A stretch of 64,000 bases of DNA from Tetradesmus obliquus. Its lineage: Eukaryota; Chlorophyta; Chlorophyceae; Sphaeropleales; Scenedesmaceae. Of this stretch, positions 1 to 12,929 are shown piece by piece. The stretch's first letter is position 1; each line of letters begins with the position of its first letter. The position numbers and the translations under genes are program-made. The notes beneath the pieces are model-generated. The model ran no database searches. It saw only the letters and a list, made by a program, of their open reading frames with translations, and had not been told where the DNA came from. Location of the stretch: the NCBI GenBank assembly GCA_030272155.1, contig CP126191.1, forward strand, positions 8,454,501 through 8,518,500, written 5' to 3'.

Positions 1-1062
1 GCATCCTGGAAGCGGGGTTTTGTGGCAGCAGCGTGCAGCAGTTGATTGTCTAGCAACATAATGTCTGGTCAAGGGTACTCCAACACGTCCACCGTTGTGG
101 TCATATGTATTTCGCGCACCATGCTCATTGCATGAGCTGTGGCTGCTGAAGTGTAGGAACCATTGAGTGTATGTGGAGCAGCCTGTGGCTGCCACTGCAG
201 CTTTGTGGTGACTGCATGCACATGCATTGCCCGGCAGCGCCGGCCGCTGTTGGCAGGCAGGGCTACAATGTTTCACGTGCAAGTGCTGCTGCTTCAGTGG
301 GCCTATGCCTGATTTGTATATACATGCTGGACTTTCATGTAGGTCACATGGCTGACTGGCGGTGGTGCCATACAGCCAGTATGTTGGCTTCACTGCCTGG
401 GCTTTTTGGGTGTGTGTTTGACGCTCAAGCAGCCATGTAGGGCTGTGTACACACATGTGTGAGCACTAGATCATGGTAACTGTCACAATGATTTCTACCC
501 TTGTGTACTTCCAAGTACACACAAGTTGGTGTAGGTGTTACATCTGCCACCATGACAGATGTTAGATCTGTGTTACATCTGTCGTCATGGCAGCTGTGCA
601 GCTGTGTTATAAAACCTCCGAAGCATGCATGCATTGGCAGTGCATACCATCGGCTCTCAGGGCAGCCAAGCATATCAGCGGCTGCCCTGCATACAGCACC
701 GTAAACTGGCAACAGCTCGAGACAAGCAGGACCACAACATGCGTTCACAGAAAGAACATTCACACTCCATGCAGTGTATGCAGAGATTGGAGATGCTCTA
801 TTCCTACATCAACAAACCACCAAACCACCTCGTGGCTGTACCACACGGCCAGTCTGTGACAGGCACCCGCTACCTGGAAACGCAACCCAAGTGGCGTGCT
901 GGCCGACCCCACACCCCGAAACCCTGAATCTCTGCAAACACCACACACACTGAGCTCTGAGGCCTTCTCTAGTGGCTGGCGCACAGCACGCCTGCTGCAG
1001 TTGAGCTGTATGTGAGCGCACCCGCACAGCAGCTCCTCCCACGCTGTGTGGGGCTCAATCCC

Positions 1063-1372
1063 AACAGGCCAAACCCCAACATAGGCCAGACCCCGACGTA
1101 GGCCAAACCCTGACACAGGCCAAACCCCAACATAGGCCCAACCCTGACATAGGCTCAACCCCGACATAAGGCCAACCCTGACACAGGGCCAACCCCGACA
1201 TAGGGCCAACCCTGACATAGGCCCAACCCTGACACTCCACGAACAGATGGCATGCGACTGCACAACAAGGCCAAACCCTGACACAGGGCCAACCCCGACA
1301 TAGGCCCAACGCCAACATAGGCCCAACCCCGACATAGGCCCAACCCTGACACTCCACGAACAGATGGCATGC
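1063..1372. repeat. Minisatellite of about 18 bp units
   Basis: Tandem, imperfect copies of a unit like AACCCTGACATAGGCC run through this stretch. It is interrupted twice by a longer sub-repeat (CACTCCACGAACAGATGGCATG near 1233 and 1351, with a third partial copy near 1502), so a higher-order unit of about 120 bp was also duplicated. The 18-bp period is divisible by three, so it leaves long open frames on the minus strand that read as repetitive Gly/Val/Trp protein. I regard these as by-products. Confidence 0.85.
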
Positions 1373-1713
1373 GACTGGACAGCAATGCGTCGACTCCGCC
1401 TGCATGCATTGTGATGGCCATCAAGAGTTTCTAGCCCATAAAGGTTCAGCTGTCTGGGTTGCCGCTTGGGGTGATGTGTAGCTCCCAATCACATGCCATG
1501 ACACTCCACGAACAGTGTGTGCTGATGATTGAAAGTTTGCAAGACTATTGTGCAGCAGAGTCCCGTGCAAACAGGCCTGCTGATTGCTGCACAGCTACAG
1601 CCAGCAGCGCAAAGCCTGCAGCATGGCTGGCAATATCAGCCAGGCAGAACACTTGCAGTACAGCTCATCTGAGTGAACCAGTGCTGTCCAACACTTTCAG
1701 AAGCTGCCGCTGT

Positions 1714-1949
1714 CTGTTAGGCTGCACGCTGGTTTCAACACACCAGTCGGAAGTGCCTCCAAATGCAAGCAGTGCGCAAGATGAGTGAACCAAGGCTGTT
1801 CAGCACTCTGAAAAGCAACCCTGGTAACATAAAAAGACTTATCCTTCTGGTTTTGTATATTCGTTTTGTATACATCCCTTCTGTTAGGCTGCACACTGGT
1901 TTGAACACACGGGTCGAAAGTGTCTCCAGAAGAAAGCAATGCGCAAGAT
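1714..1949. repeat. Duplicated 69-bp block
   Basis: Two diverged direct copies at 1714-1782 and 1881-1949, both beginning CTGTTAGGCTGCAC and ending GCGCAAGAT, lie 167 bp apart. There is no coding evidence. It is an example of the local tandem duplication seen throughout the window. Confidence 0.75.
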
Positions 1950-3925
1950 ACAACAGCCCTATCATCCCTCCTAAACTGCTAGAAGTAGTAGGTGTGCCAA
2001 GTCAGCAGCACCACACGCAAGCCTCGTCACCCAGCCATGCACTTTGTTTGCGTTGTGCACAGCAGCCCAGCTCGTTGTTGAGCACTGGTGCAACACTGCA
2101 AACGAAATAGTAGATGTGCTGTAAGCAAAACGTGGAGAGACAAAATGTGATGCTGCTGGGCGGCACCATTAGAAACTCTCTACACTCCTCAAATAGGGGC
2201 GTCAGCCCAGCATCAACACTGCCTGGATAGCCTCGTCCAGAGTATTGCCCCATGCTTCGCCAAATATCTGACAAGCACTTGGCTTTGCACTGTTTCCAAG
2301 ATTTGCTTTGCATAAGAAACATAATGATGCGGCATAGTGCCGCCTTCTTCCAATGCATGATGAGCTGAGCCCGCCAGCTGACATACATTACATACATTAC
2401 ATGCTCCACTCAACGAGGAGTGGGAACCCCAGTCAGGAGCCAACGAGAGGCAGAGGCTGACATTCGTCCCTACATCGCTGCCGCATTGAGTGCCACACCA
2501 TCACTTCGAATGCACATGCCATAGCATGCTGCAGCCCACATGGGCAACCTGCTGAAGTTTGCAAGCCCCAAAGAGATCACAAAAAAGAACGCATGTTAGG
2601 CAGATTATGCTCAAGCTGAAGGGATAAGCTCTCATGCTGCACAGGCAGTCCCCAAGGTTCATGTGCAAAAACATGCGCTGAGCAGACAGTGCCAAGTTCC
2701 TGAAGATATGACCGCACATACAGAGCAGAGCATGTGCAAGTCCATAAGTTGATTCTCGAGCACAACAAACAGCATCAGGCATGAAAGACCTCACTGAACG
2801 CGCCATGGTGTAGCGCGCTTGCAAAACTGAAGCCTGCTGACCCTGCCAGTGCCAAGCTGGCAGTTCCCACCCGCTGTGACCAGTCGCATTCATCTGCGCC
2901 GTAGTCATGCTGGGATTAATTGCAAGCAAATAGTACTAAACAAACACCTCCCAAAAAGGCAGACCCTGAAAGGCCCAAAAACAACGCTAGTGTGCAGCTG
3001 CCAGCTCAACAGTACCGGCATAATGCACACAACACATGTGACCTGTTGATGCAGAACATGGCGCACAGAGGAACCTCAACAGTGCTGTAGGGTTCCTACT
3101 TCTTTGTCCTTGTTTGGTTGTGGCTGAGAAAAACGTATAGTATATAAGTATTTATGTCTGCAGCAGAAAGCCAGAGGCGCAGCATGCGCGCAGAAAAGAC
3201 ACAGCAGCCATATGCATCCATGACCTGTGGACGACACACGCTGCAAAGAAGGCCTAGGCACACACTGCTACAAATGCATTCAGTTTAGCAGGACAAACAC
3301 AGGGAGATGGGCGAAGTGGCAAGTAGGGCACACAAGCAGACACCCCACACGCGCACATGCACACGTATTTGCACGACATGATGTGTGCAGGCATCTGCTA
3401 ATAGTAGGGCAGTCACTCAATGGCTTGCACCTGCTGACAGGAGCATGCCCTGTGGTGCCTGCCACAGCACAAATAAAAAGAACACTCCGATAGAACTTTA
3501 TAATGCCAGGACCGGCATGCCAAGGCTGCCCCACGGTGTGTGAGGAGGCTCATCAAGGTCACTCCAGCCACCACTGGGTAAAACAGCACACATGCGTTGT
3601 GCCATGCAGATGTTGAACTCTGTCCAATCAAGCCTTGCTCTGGCTGGTCTTGCTCTTAGAGGCAAGCAATAAGCACAAGGAATTGTCAATGGCAAGTTGC
3701 CCCTTCCCCACCTGTTTACTGCCTACTGTGTGCGGTGGCACCGGACATGCTGCAGCGCGTAAACATCTATGTCAATGCGTCCCCTGCGGGCACAGCAGCC
3801 AGCGGCAACCGCCAACGTACACAAACACGCGCAGCACACCTGCAACCGCAAGCCCTGGCTCAACATCGGCGCTCACGCCACAGTGTGGTGAACGCACACA
3901 TGTGGAGTTCGTAAACAACGTGTTG

Positions 3926-5632
3926 CTAACAGAAGAAGCTCATTGTGATGCTGCCGGAGTCAGCCTGACGCAGCACGCCAGCATCCTGCTGCAGCTGCTG
4001 CAGCTCCTGCAGCTGCTGCAGAGCAGCACTCAGGTCGGCATACTCTGCCATCAGTGACAGCAGCCTGGCATTCTGTGCAGCAGCAGCATCCACGGCTGAG
4101 ACACCTGCTGCTGCTGTTGCTGCTGGCGCTGCTGCCGCTGCACCAGGCGGTGGCATTGCTGCTGGCATCTGCTGCAGCATGCTCGCAGTGTAGCCTCCGT
4201 CGACTGGTGCCCCACAAGACGTAACTGCTGCAGCGCGCAGCTCGCGCTCAATCAGTGCCTCTAGCTCTGCATCAACCAAGCTGTCAAGGCTGCCGCATGT
4301 GTCCCCGCAGCTTGCAACATCAGGGCTGAAGAACATCTCACCAGACAGGTTGGCAGTACTGCCGCTGCCCTGGCTCAACAGGCTGTTCTGGCGAGGCTGC
4401 ATTGCGCAGTGTGCGGCTGGCTCTGCCGGCGCCCAGCCTGCTTGCGGCTGCCAAGTGGATGCCTGACTCATTGTCGTTAGCATCTGCTGCTGCTGCTGCT
4501 GCTGCTGCAGGTGCGGCAGAGCGTGCTGAGCAGCAGCCGGTGCCAGCTGTGCACAGCCGCAACTTGTGGTAATCTTCTGGCCTGCCGCCTGCTGCTTGCT
4601 GGCGTTCTTGGCGCGCCGCCTTGCCAGGTCCTGCCTGCAGCTGTGGTTGGCACCTTCAAAGCGCTGCAGAGGCTCCATCCTGCCACACTGCAAGCGCAGC
4701 AGCAGGAGCCAAAGCATTCAAGGGCAAGGAGTTGGGGACCGGCATGCAGGCATATGTTTTCTCGTATTAATCTAATTCGCAATAAAGCACAGGTTGTAGC
4801 TGTGTCATTGCGTGGCACCACTAGCAGCCCCATCAAGAGCTCAAAATGCGATTCTCAAAATTCAAATGTTTTCATTGGTTTGAGCTCTTGCAGGATCATG
4901 CAGGTGACACGGAATCTGTGCTGCAGTGCCGTGGCAAGCAATTTTCCAGCAGGGTGCAAACAAATATACAAACGCTGCGGCAGTTGAGAGATGGGCCTTG
5001 TACCTGCTGGCAGAACCTCCACAGCTGTGCACCAGCTCCTTTGCACTGCACTGCAGCAGCCTTCAAATGCTCTGGGCACACGCCTGCAGAGACAGCAGCA
5101 GCCGCTGCGGCTTTAGTTTGGCTCCTTGAACACACAACAGGGCTGCAGATGCGTATTAAACAGCTGTAAGCAGCAACGCTGGTGGCGGCTGTGCAGCAGG
5201 ATACCTTGGTGATTGCCAGCTGTAAATTCCCCTGATCATGAACAAGCAGCCACGCCGTGACGGGCAGTGTTGTAGGTTTGTAGACAGTCGCAGCTGCACA
5301 GTGCACGCTGACTTGCCATGGCATGCAGTCACCGTTTTCAGTCCCTTCCACTCACGTCTTTTGAGGCAGTAGGGCTTGCCCAGTGCAGACAGGTCCACAC
5401 AGCAGCCCACCACCCTGCAGAGGCTGGCCTTCATGTTGCTGTGGCTCTGCCATTCCTTGGCAGCTGAAGCCTGAGTCCCCTCCGCGCCTTCTCGACCGCT
5501 CATTGAACCTGCTGGTAAGGGGAAATTCAGTGCATTGGGACGCGGAAAGGCCGCAGGGGTGGTGGTTTTGACGTCAACCTGGGAGTCATGGTCTTTTCGC
5601 CACTCGTCCCTCCACCAAGCTTCACCACGCAT
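3926..5632 (-). CDS. SBP-box (SQUAMOSA promoter-binding protein) transcription factor
   Basis: Three exons join in phase: 5632-5356, 5083-5004 and 4687-3926, giving about 372 residues. The SBP DNA-binding domain (residues about 72-147) is split across all three. Exon 1 ends with YCLKRR, exon 2 carries VCPEHLKAAA and RFCQQ, and exon 3 begins CGRMEPLQRF and reaches NHSCRQDLARRRAKN, the basic nuclear-localisation end. Zinc site 1 is intact (C72, C77, C95, H98). In zinc site 2 the cysteines C117, C120 and C136 are present, but the usual histidine position (124) is glutamate. The C-terminal 220 residues are a polyQ/polyA-rich, likely disordered region. SBP factors bind GTAC-core promoter sites; in green algae one family member controls copper and hypoxia responses, but I cannot assign this paralogue. 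The start is the first in-frame ATG of exon 1; further 5' exons are possible. Confidence 0.88.
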
Positions 5633-6792
5633 TTCACCAGCGACTACAAGAATGTTGGAAAAAACAAGGTTGATCTTACCTGGTGACGTTTAAGGCTACG
5701 TGAAAGGCGATGCAGCAGCTGCAGACTTGCAGGGTCCGTGGATATCTAGCCTATGCCCGCCCAGCCTTGCTGCTATAAACCACATATCAATCCAGACTTA
5801 GAACAGCTGCATGAATCTGTCTAGAACACGCCCTGTGTGCGTGCTCGCCGCAGCCGTAGTAGGTAACGAGATTCAGCGATCCGATTGCGCTCATCAGCGC
5901 CTCCGCATAAGCCGTCACTAATCAATCAGCCCACATAACAAAACGTAAGATACTATTTTGATTGCATACTATTTGCACGAGCGTCCTCGACGGCTTTTGT
6001 CCAGCGTGATTAGGGACGGTAATCAACTTGACGCTACAATTGCGGCAGGTGCCAGCTGCTTGAAGGGGGACCGCCCTAAGGCTCTACGAAAACAATCAAC
6101 TGGGCGGTTCACAGCCATTTGAGATTATATTCAACCCGCGGCTGGCACCAACGCTCCTCTCACTGAACTTCCTGAAGCTGCAGCGTAAGGTTGGTGGTAA
6201 AAAGAGTTTCATGTGGGTGGGTGGTTCGAAATGATTGGTTGCAACGCAGGAACCACCACCTCCCGCCTCTCTTCGTAAAGCAAGCGAGCTGAAGTCCAGC
6301 TTGATGCGCCATGCCACATTCCATCGCCATCACATGCGCGCCCTGCGGACGCTGGACATGCCAGGTGTGCACCTGTCACGCTGTGCATGTGCACGCAACC
6401 GATGCCGCAACCGATGACCTGACGTACCACTTGTGGCACACGGCTCCTCCGCATGACAGCAGCAACCGGTCAGACCGGTGCCATGGGCATGCGCAGCCTT
6501 GTGTATGAAAGCTTACCAGCGACTTTTGAAAGCATATGATCATCGTCAGCATATGATCATATAATCTCATGATCTCATAAACCTGTACGTGCCTGCACCA
6601 TATGGTGCATATTGGTCCAGAAAACCCCAAGCCGCTCGCACCCAACAGACATCAGCTGTACTCTGTGCATCTGTGACGTGTTACACTTGTATGACTGCCC
6701 ACAATTTACGACTGCTGCAGCCAATTTGCTGCAGTGCAAAGGCAGGCACACGATGCAAGCAATCGCCCTGATACACTGATCCTCTCATCTCA
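5633..6792. promoter_or_regulatory. Intergenic: SBP promoter region and VPS8 3' flank
   Basis: Both neighbours are on the minus strand, so this interval should hold the SBP gene's promoter/5' leader (low-coordinate side) and the VPS8 3' untranslated region (high-coordinate side). A TGTAA signal (TTACA on the plus strand at 6681-6685) lies about 110 nt beyond the VPS8 stop, which fits green-algal polyadenylation. Around 5790-6110 the sequence is less repetitive and more AT-rich than the surroundings. I see no coding exon. Confidence 0.5.
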
Positions 6793-9700
6793 TCACATGT
6801 TATTTTGGCTCCAGGCTAGCAGCTCATCAACATCAAATGAGCCTCTGCCGGTGGGGCTCGCCGCCTCGTCAGCTGCTGCACAAGATGCATTTGCACCAGC
6901 CGCATCAGCCGCCTGCCTGCCTCTGCTGGGGCCTGCTGCTTGAAGCAGACCCTTGCCGTAACCACTGCCAGCAATACCAACAGATGACACATCCGTGCCA
7001 GCACCCACCCCGGCATGCTGCTGCACCCGTGCCGCACTGCTATGGCTGCTACGCGCATTCAGCGCAGCCAGCTCGCGCGCAAGGTCAACCTCTCCCCTGT
7101 ACACGCGCCTGCTGCTGTGTGCTGCAACAGCCGCCTTCCTGTACTCAGCAGCAATGCCAGACAGGTGGCCGGCGGCAGGGCCTGCAGGCTGCAGCTGCAG
7201 CTTGATCCCGCCAGGCCCCAAAATGCCTGAGATGAGGTCCTTGTCAGACTGTGTGAGAGAGCGCAGCTGCTGCTGCTCCTGGCCACGGCTGCTGCTGCCC
7301 CTGCCAAGGACGCCAAGCAGCAGCGCAGTCTGCACTATGTGCACGCTACTGCTGCTGCTGTCGTGTGCAGCGGGGTCAGGGATGGGAGAGCTTGCCGCTG
7401 CTGCTGCTGCTGCTGCAGCAGACGTGCTGGGTCCTGCAGATGCGCTGCTGCTGCTGCTGGGCAGGAGCCCCCTGCCATCCCTGCAACAGCGCATGCAGGG
7501 AAGGTAAACACAGCAGAGCATGAGTGCCGAGAAAGACAACACAGTGTGCACTGCGCTGCTGTATGCATCACGCTGCATGCCACAATAGCAATCAAGTTGC
7601 GCATCTGCGCACAACGCTGCCTGCAGAATCGGCTGTCAACCATAGGATGGTGAAGAAGCATATATTGCTGTGCAGACCCCTCACCCTTGCTGCTGCTCCT
7701 CATCATGCAGCGGCTGCCTGGCAAGCTGCCGCAGCAGGTAGGAGCGCCGCACAGCAGCAAAGGCGTCGCTGGTGATCAGCCTGCAGCGGCACACAAGCGC
7801 AGCAGCAGCAGCGGCAGCTGAATCACCGCAGTTTGACAGGTTAGCGCAGGCTTTCGCTTTTGAGTAGCCTGGCCAGACTGCTTGCATTTGCAACCGCATG
7901 CATGGATGTCTGCAGGCACACACACTCAACGCGGGTCACCAGTGCACTACACATCGAGCTGCGCTGCACACGTATCTGACACAGCCAGCTGGCACAGCCA
8001 GATAGCACGCCGCCTTCCTGCCCCCGCGCCGGCTCACCTGTTGGCTGCCTGCATGATGGCACTCTCATACGCAGTGGCCCCAAACAGGCCCAGCAGCGTG
8101 GCGCGGAACTCCCCAAAGCGCTCACTGCCGTGCTGCGTCAGCACCCGCGCCACGATATCTAACAGCGGCAGGCAGTCAGCCATCACAGCCACCACCTCAT
8201 CTAGCAGCAGGCTGAACAGCTCATGTGCAATGCAGCCCGCCAGTGCTGCCGCAGCCGCCAGCAGCACGCCAGGCAAATCGGCGCGCGGCAGCTGCCTGGA
8301 TGCAGCTGCAGCAAGGGACTCCAGCAGCCGGGGATCGACAGCAGCAGCTGCTGCACTCAACTGCTGACTGACACTGCCAACGTGCTGGCTGGGATAGGGC
8401 TGGTTGTGTGCTGCAGCGGTGCCTGCTGCTGCCTGTGAGCTGCGCACTCTCGCCACATACACATCCATCAGTCCAAACCACAGTTGCTTGCCGCCACCAG
8501 CCTCTTCTGCCTCGTGCTGCTTACTGCTGCTGCTGCTGTGCCGCTGAGTCCGCCCTGCCGCGCTACTGCTGCTGCTGCTGCTCTGTGTGTTGCGCTTGCA
8601 GAATGCCAGCGCTGCCTGTAAGGCTTGCCAAGCTGCAGCCAGCTCCTGAGGTACCTCCGCAAGTGCCGCTGCTGCTGCTGCTGCTGCTGCCGCTGCAGCT
8701 GATGCTGCGCTACTGTTCACACTGACGCCACCAGATGCAGAATGCAGCGGACTGTGTACTGTGGTGCACCCTAAGCCCTTGAGCTTTAAACGGGGCGATA
8801 GCTCAGCCATCCAGGCCTTATGCAAGTCCACACAAACACAGGATGGCATGCTCTGCAGTGCTGCTGCTGTACTGCTGGTACCAGCTGCGCTGTGATGCGA
8901 TGACAGATATGGATGCTGCAGCGCCTGGTGCTGGTGCTGCTGCTGGTGTGGGTGCGCATTGCTGCTGGATGACGCGGGTGCGAGCTGCTGCAGTAAGCTA
9001 GCTGCAACAGCAGCGGCTGCTGCTGCCAGGTGTGTGGCTTCGGCCTCAGAGCTGCCTGCTAGCTGCACTGCATATCGTGCAGCCTGCAGCTGCCGCAGCA
9101 ATGCAGCAAGGCCCCACTGCACCTGCTCAGCACCTTCTTCTGCTTTGCTGCTGCCACTGGCTCTACTGCTGCTAGCAGTACGGCTATCCCTCTGCCTCAT
9201 TAGGCTGGCCGTTACCTGTCCGCCCCTGCTGCTGCCTTGCCTGCTACTCTCTGCAGCGCGCAACCCCAGATCGCCTGGCAGCTGCAGCACTGGGATGTGG
9301 CCTGACAGAAGTGCTTCCACTAGGCGGCTGTTGCTGGCTTCTACTGCAGCCATGTGCAGCCGCAGCGCTGCCTCTAAGTCACCCAGCCGCTCGTGCAGGA
9401 AGGCCTCTGCATCAGACACACCTGGCAGCACAACAAACAGAGAGCAGCAGGCAGCACCCAGCAGGCAGCAGATAGGGCAGGCAGTGATGGCCAACAGCAA
9501 GGAGACATACAAGTGGAAGGCATGCGAGCAAGTCGGTTGACTAGTATCCGGCAGCGTTGCTCTAACAGGCACACCCGCAGAAGTTGAAGCAGGGGGTGCA
9601 GAAGGGGTGCGTCGGGGGCAGCAGGCGTACGTGCAGTAAAGCAGCAGATGAGGCAACGCCACGCCTAGCAGCAGGGCCTTGCTCATAAACAGGATACATG

Positions 9701-12700
9701 AACAGCAGCGTACACTGCAAACAGGCAGGCATAACAATGCATGCACGCAGCCACACAGCATGCAGCTTGCCCCTGCAGGCCTCACCTCCCGCTGCACATG
9801 CCTTGATAGCTGCAGCCACGTTGTAGTGCTGGTGGGACTGCAGGAAGTGCATCACTGCATGCGGCTCAAACTGCACCAGCAGCCGCACATACAGGTCAGC
9901 AACCTCGGACCTGTCAAGCAGCAGCCGCTCTGCCCCTGCTGCTGCTGCTGCTGCCATGCTGGATGTATCTGTTGCGGCACCAGCCCCTGCTGCTGTTGAG
10001 GAGGGCGGCAGCTCGCCAGCTGCTGCTGCTGCTGCAGCCTGCTGTGCGCGCTGCAGCAGCAGGGCCTGCTGCATTGCTGCTCGCAGGAAACGGAACTGCA
10101 GCAGCGGCTGCTGCTGCAGGCTGATCAGCACAGGCACCTGCTGCTCGGGCTGGTGGCGCAGCAGCAGTGCGGCTGTTGCTGCCGGGTCCAGCTGGATCAG
10201 CTGCACAGCGTGCTGCAGCACTGCTGACACAAAGCGCTTGCGGGTGCTGCTGCTGCTGCTGCTGCTGGTGGTTGAGCTGCTGCTGCTGCTGTTGCTGCTA
10301 AGGAACTTCTCAATGTACACAAACACCTCGCCATGAGGTCTGCTGCCTGCTGTCATCTCAGCTGCTGCTGCTGGGTCTGCTGCAGGCGCAGCAGCATCCG
10401 CCTCATCCTGCTGCTGCTGCTGCTGCTGTGCTAGCTGCAAGTATGCTGTGATAGCTTGTCTGTAGCTGCCTGCTAGGTGGTGGATGGCAGCAGCAGCCCT
10501 AGTGAAGCCTGCCTGAGTAGCTAATGTCAATGCAGCCTGAGCTTGCTGCATTGTAAATGCTGCAGCATCTATGTGCTGCTGCTGCTGCTGTCCTGCTGCT
10601 GCTGCTGCCGGAGGGTTGATGCCCACTACTTCAACAATAGAGATGAACTGCTGCTCGAGCTGGCTTACAAGTGCCCCTGATAGCTGCTGATGACTGCTGT
10701 CGCATGCTGCTGCTGCTGCTGCTGTTGCTGCTGCAGCCTGGTCAACAATGTGCTGCAACAATTTCAGAACAAACGTTGGCTTTACTGTCACCCTGCCAGC
10801 TGCCAGCAGGTCTGCAATGTAGTTCATCACCACACAGCCACCACTGAGCTGGCTGCTGCTGCTGCTGCTGCCCTGCCACTGCTCAAACTTACCTGCTTCC
10901 AGCAATGCAATGAGGGCATTGACCACCACCTGCATTTGCATACAGCAGCGCGCAGCGCAGACGTTGACTCGGAGAGAGCAGCATGCCATGCACTGGAGCT
11001 GCCCTATCACCTTGCTGCCGGCCAGCCTATGCTCCCATCCATGCTGCGCCCTCGTCAAGAAGTCACATGCCAGCCTCTGCATGACACCCCCAATCCAAAC
11101 AACAAACACCAAGGCACCAACACCTTGCAGCCCCTGCCCTGCATACCATCCAAACTTGAACTGTCCGGTCAACCCTGTGTATATAGATTGTCAAGCCTCC
11201 TGCCAGCGCACCTGCGTGGCCACCAGCACCGACTCAAGATCGACAGAGCCCAAATCACTTTGAGCTCTTGGCTGTACACAGCAGTCAAACTGCATCTGTC
11301 CAGCCAACACACACCCCAACTTGCCCAGCCCACCTGCGTGGCCACCAGCACAGACTCAAGCTCACTGGCAGGCTTGCCAGCAGCGGCGCGCAGGTCTGTC
11401 TCCACCGCATCCCACCCCGCAGTCGCCTCAGCCAGCACGGCCACAACAGCAGGCACATCCACACTCAGCAGCAGCTGCAGCGCAGGGTGCGGATCAGACA
11501 GCCGCCGGCACACCACCGGGCTGTGGTCCGTGCTGCTGCTGGCATCAGTGCTGCTGCTGGTGGCTGCTGGTGGTGCGCTGAGTGCTGCTGCTGCTGCCGC
11601 AGCGCGGCCGCCGGAGTGGCGCCACTCTGCCAGCAGGTCTGCTGCATCAGCGAAGAGCAGGCTGCCCAGCAGCGTGGCGCGGATGGTGTCACGCACACCC
11701 GGGGGGGAGCTGCGGGGAGGGGGTGCAGCAGTGCAGGAAAGGGGCGCAAACAGCGACAACATGGCAGGCGTATGTTGACAATGTGCCCAGCAGCGCCACG
11801 CAGCACCACTGCAACACATACCACAGTGCCAGCACTGCTGCAGCAGGATGATGCAGCTGGTGTAAGCCAGCCAGTAGGCGGTGCAACCCAGCAGCATGGT
11901 CTATCGCAGCCACAGCCGCTACCCATGCACCTGGATAGGCTGCCAGTGCCCGGGCGCCGGCAGCAACAGCACTGCTGCAACACACACACACCAATGCAGC
12001 AGCAATGATCAAGCATGATGCACCTGGGCAGGCTGTCAGTGCCCGGGCAACGACAGCAACAGCACTACTGCAACTCACACACACCAACATAACAGCAGCA
12101 CTGCTCTGCATGAAACACGTGCAGACGAAATCAGAACATTACAGATCCAACATAGAATAGCGGCCCCAGCAGCCCCGCACCTGGGCAGGCTGCCAGTGCC
12201 CGGCGGGAAGGCCAGCCCCCTGAAGCAGCAGCGCAGGTACACCAGCAGCTTGTAGCAGCAGCGCCGCGCCTCAGCAGCGCTGCCAGCGCCAGCCACGGCA
12301 GCCAGCAGGTCAGTGAGGGGCTTGCGGTAGTCTGCCAGAGCGCTGTTGTGAATGTAGGCCAGGGCGCTGTACAGCCCGCAGCCCTCACACAGCCGTATGA
12401 CCTGCGAGTGTGTTTGTGAATGTGTGTTCAAATGTGTGTAAGTGTGGCTGGATTGTGTGTGAATGTAGGCCAGGGCGCTGTATAGCCCACAGCCCTCACA
12501 CAGCCGTATGACCTGCGAGTGTGTTTGTGAATGTGTGTCCAGATGTGTGCAAGTGTGGCTGGAATGTGTGTGAATCTGGTGTGGGTGTAGGCGGCAGTGC
12601 AAGCAGCCGTATGACGTGCATATGCAGGTGCGCGGATTGAGGATATGGTGTATGGGAGCGGCGCAGTGCACTTGTGTGCTGCTCGCTGGTGTGCAGCATG

Positions 12701-12848
12701 CGTCTCAGAAGCATACTGCGTAGTGCGGTTATGTGTGCAGCAATCGCAGGACATAAACCCGTGGTACTGTATTTAGCAATAGGCCACGCAGTGTCATACT
12801 GGGTGTCATGCACATGGTGGCTCTGGCCCTGCACCTGCCGCTGCGCCT

Positions 12849-12929
<81 letters not shown>

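Larger units (their letters stand above)
1..3925. other. Gene-poor interval with minisatellites
   Basis: I see no supportable gene here. The open frames are short, lack recognisable domains and do not link through splice sites in phase. The interval holds an 18-bp-type minisatellite, a duplicated 69-bp block and scattered microsatellites. The part next to 3926 should contain the 3' untranslated region of the minus-strand SBP gene. A diverged or lineage-specific gene cannot be excluded. Confidence 0.5.

Noticed and set aside
760-1488. Long minus-strand open frames rich in Gly/Val/Trp
   Set aside because: They arise from an 18-bp minisatellite, whose length divisible by three keeps frames open. 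No domain or splice support.
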